Source: Eurosta solidaginis
Taxonomy: Eukaryota; Arthropoda; Insecta; Diptera; Tephritidae
Length of the DNA stretch: 64,000 bases
Assembly (NCBI RefSeq): GCF_040869045.1
Contig: NC_090322.1
Location: 80,313,675 to 80,377,674, forward strand
Direction: 5' to 3'
Positions 61,880-64,000 of this stretch are shown one piece after another; positions within the stretch are counted from its first letter, which is position 1, and each line of letters begins with the position of its first letter. The translations under genes and the position numbers were made by a program. The notes under the pieces are model-generated. The model was not told the origin of the DNA, ran no database searches, and saw only the letters and a program-made list of their open reading frames with translations.

Positions 61880-62068
61880 ATATTGTATACGTACATTAAA
61901 GCGCATCACGATGTATGGGGCATAGTTTACCATACTAACTGTGTCAACTAAGCGATAAACGTCAAAATTACAGTATCGCTCACCTGATGCAAATCTGGAG
62001 TCTATAGTTGCATTTTTGGTACGTAAGATTACTTTACGAAAAGTAAAATCCTCTCTCGGCAAACGAAA
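61880..62068 (+). other. Unassigned spacer between MITE E2 and RTE fragment
   Basis: No convincing coding sequence; may include decayed RTE sequence just before the readable frame. Confidence 0.3.
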
Positions 62069-62507
62069 ATCATACTCTACAAGTCACTTATCGTACTCGT
62101 CCTGATATATGGTGCAGAAGCATGGACCATGACAACATCAGATGAAGCGGCTCTGGGAGTGTTCGATGGCGTTGGCGATGGCGAGTACCGAAGAAGATTA
62201 ATTGATGAGTTGTACGAGCTTTACGCAGACATCAACATGGTTCAGCGAATTAAAACGCAGGGGCTGCGCTGGTTAGGCGAATGAATGATGACACTCCGGC
62301 TAAGAAAGTGTTTCTATCGGAACCCGCATATGGAACCAGAGGAAGAGGGCGGCTCCACTCCGCTGGAAGGACCAGGTGGAAAACGATTTAAACTCCCTTG
62401 GTGTGACTAATTGGCGCCAGTTGGCAGAGAGAAGAAGCGACTGGCGCGCCTTGTTGGACGGCCATAACCATTTAAACGGTGAAGCGCCAATTATGTAAGT
62501 AAGGGAC
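62069..62507 (+). pseudogene. 3' end of an RTE-like non-LTR element
   Basis: The frame from 62069 reads IILYKSLIVLVLIYGAEAWT, then LYELYADINMVQRIKTQGLRWLG and a stop at 62282. Further residues (NDDTPAKKVFLSEP; then in another frame NWRQLAERRSDWRALLDGHN) follow to about 62490, and TAAG repeats at the end. This is the thumb and C-terminus of RTE/craniofacial-type endonuclease-RT proteins; the RT palm is missing. A family D LTR lies nearby on the left. Confidence 0.75.
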
Positions 62508-63573
62508 TACTTTAAGGTGATTTACATTTGATAGTTTAATAAACCTTAGTAGTATTAAAAAATGGAATAGCTGATTTGCGCAGAAAAATAATTATAAAAA
62601 GATTTGTGGTCTCCAACAATGCGAAAACATACAGAAAGCAAAACTTATTTAAATTAGAGTCAAGAGAAACGTAACATAACATAGAGTGACACACGTGTAA
62701 CATATTTTCCCCGTGAAAATTTTCACTTCTGGGGCTCTTTAATCAAATGCATAAGGACGAATTGGCATTAACGGTTTGTAGCTACAAAGCAAAGATAAAA
62801 GCTAACGCGTTTTATTGTTTTACGTATAGCACTGTCAAAGCGTAGGCACGCAACCAAAGCGTTTATGTAAATCCGCCTTTTGTTGCGATGCTTTGCCAGA
62901 CAGATGAGTTCCATTTATAGCTCGTGGCAAACTTGCCAATTGATATTTATAGGTATAAATATGGGTATGACTATGTGGACTTTGCCAGACTCTTATGGGC
63001 GGACTTATACCTATATCTTGCAAGGTTTTTCGAGTGTTAAGGGAAAAAACCCGTTTGAAAATATATATTTAGAGAAAAAAAAAAAATTGGTTGTACTTTA
63101 TTTTATTTTAGTCTATTTTATTTTAGTCTATTCTATTCTGGTTTATTTTATTTTATTGTTTTTTTTTTATTTCGTTTTATTTTATTTTAGTCTATTTTAA
63201 TTTAGTTTATTTTATTGTACTTTATTTTATTTTATCGACCTTGGATATCAATTATCTTAAATGAATATACTTAGTTATACGTGAATACAGAAAATGTAAT
63301 CTCACAAATCTTTCAAGTTTTAAAACGCGGATTTTCTTCAAAATACCCTGATACATATGCAGATTAGAATTGACCAATAAACTTTTAACGTTTGACGTAA
63401 TACTGTAACGTCCGCACTTAAAATTTACATTTTTATTTAGTCATACTGGGTAAATTAGGCTTCCATTTAAGAATTAAAATATATATAAAGAATGAATAAA
63501 TACTAGGCGCGCTATATCGTCGGGAAGTTACAGACCGAACTTTTCTAAATTAATTATCTAAAATATATAGTAT
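62508..63573 (+). other. Noncoding stretch with simple-sequence tract
   Basis: No gene recognised. A run of TTTTA/TTTAG-type units occupies about 63098-63236 (TTTTATTTTAGTC repeated). Confidence 0.5.
63098..63236 (+). repeat. TTTTA-rich pentanucleotide-like microsatellite
   Basis: Imperfect repeats of ATTTT with interspersed TAGTC/TGG, about 140 bp, plus a T10 run near 63160-63169. Confidence 0.8.
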
Positions 63574-64000
63574 TGTTACGAATATTAGCAAAACTAAGGG
63601 GTGCTGCCATCTCTAAGCCGATGCTAAACAGTGCTATCATGCACATCCATAGATCAATCATTATGTATCTACATAAACGAAACAATAATTGCGTCTACAC
63701 ATATGTACCATGCACGTATGCGAGCAGCGGAGAAGCAATGCACAAACACATGCATATATCTTATCTGAATTGCTCACAAGAGAGGGCAATAATATGTGCA
63801 AGTATTACTCAAATGAGAAACTATAAACGTAGTTTTGGCTGGCGATTTTGTAGCTGAAACTAACTAGTAAGTTCTGGAATGGAAAAGCCTGGAAGTATGC
63901 AATGAGAAATCAAAAAGTATAAAAGGCGCGACAGTAGAGGCGAGGAGAGAGTTTCATTTGAGCTATCAATCAGTTTGGTTATTAAGCAAGCTATTCGTTG
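63574..64000 (+). mobile_element. Start of an LTR (element continues beyond the window)
   Basis: Begins TGTTACGAATATTAGC, similar to the family D LTR start TGTGGCGAATATTGGC, and contains GTATAAAAGGCGCGAC followed about 60 bases later by GCTATCAATCAGTTTGG, where D1 has ACCAATCAGTTTG. Probably a related gypsy-type LTR in plus orientation. The right end is outside the window. Confidence 0.6.
63918..63925 (+). promoter_or_regulatory. TATA box in the right-edge LTR
   Basis: TATAAAAG preceded by AAAAAG and followed by GCGCGACAG, in the same LTR position as the TATA boxes of D1 and D2. Confidence 0.55.

Overview
The window looks like repeat-dense heterochromatin or an intergenic desert from an insect, most likely a higher fly. 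The non-LTR, Penelope-like, mdg1-like and gypsy-lineage proteins here, and the short SINE-like repeats, resemble those common in tephritid fruit flies; the organism call is inference. I see no complete host gene, no tRNA or rRNA gene, no CRISPR array and no bacterial features. Almost everything recognisable is a transposable element (TE), mostly broken, and many are nested.

Layout. 1-1090: end of an mdg1-like LTR element (pol tail, polypurine tract, LTR start). 1103-3008: 5'-truncated copy of non-LTR family A (minus), with target-site duplication (TSD). 3064-3681: small Helitron remnant. 3690-12464: jockey-like remnants B1 and B2 (minus). A family A copy (A2) lies between them. B2 is split by a tRNA-derived SINE, and that SINE is itself split by an almost complete non-LTR element C (plus). 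12465-15240: gypsy-type family D LTR and gag fragments, then a mag-like gag/protease fragment (L). 16481-20543: full-length family A element with an intact 1326-codon ORF. 21674-27225: degenerate mdg1-like element K (minus). 27227-29283: Transib/RAG1-like transposase remnant (minus). 29811-31224: internally deleted mag-like element J with a short 3' LTR. 31239-31643: SINE-like element with TSD. 31645-32318: gypsy-type integrase fragment. 32314-32732: family A fragment. 32733-34810: hAT element. 34811-38302: two family A remnants, one with an inverted 5' fragment. 38303-39529: unrecognised minus-strand coding remnant. 39743-40270: two copies of another SINE-like repeat.

The largest structure is a Penelope-like element (PLE) array at 40514-56265 with four partial or near-complete units. 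Two point left and two point right, and a 10-14 bp TSD lies at the outer edges. Unit F1 was later hit by a young, intact gypsy-lineage LTR retrotransposon G (41090-47487; 423-bp LTRs that look identical, PBS resembling a tRNA-Lys complement, gag-pol joined by a -1 slippery site) and, 9 bp away, by a 406-bp MITE. Unit F4 carries a 98-bp RTE tail insertion. Only 22 bp right of the array is a possible first coding exon of a host gene with a consensus splice donor. 58606-61512: internally deleted family D element (minus). 61538-61879: second MITE copy. 62069-62507: RTE 3' end. 63574 to the end: start of another LTR with a TATA box.

Functionally, only element G and the full family A element look potentially autonomous from sequence alone. 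PLE unit F3 is broken by a single nonsense codon. The other elements carry stops, frameshifts, truncations or altered catalytic residues.
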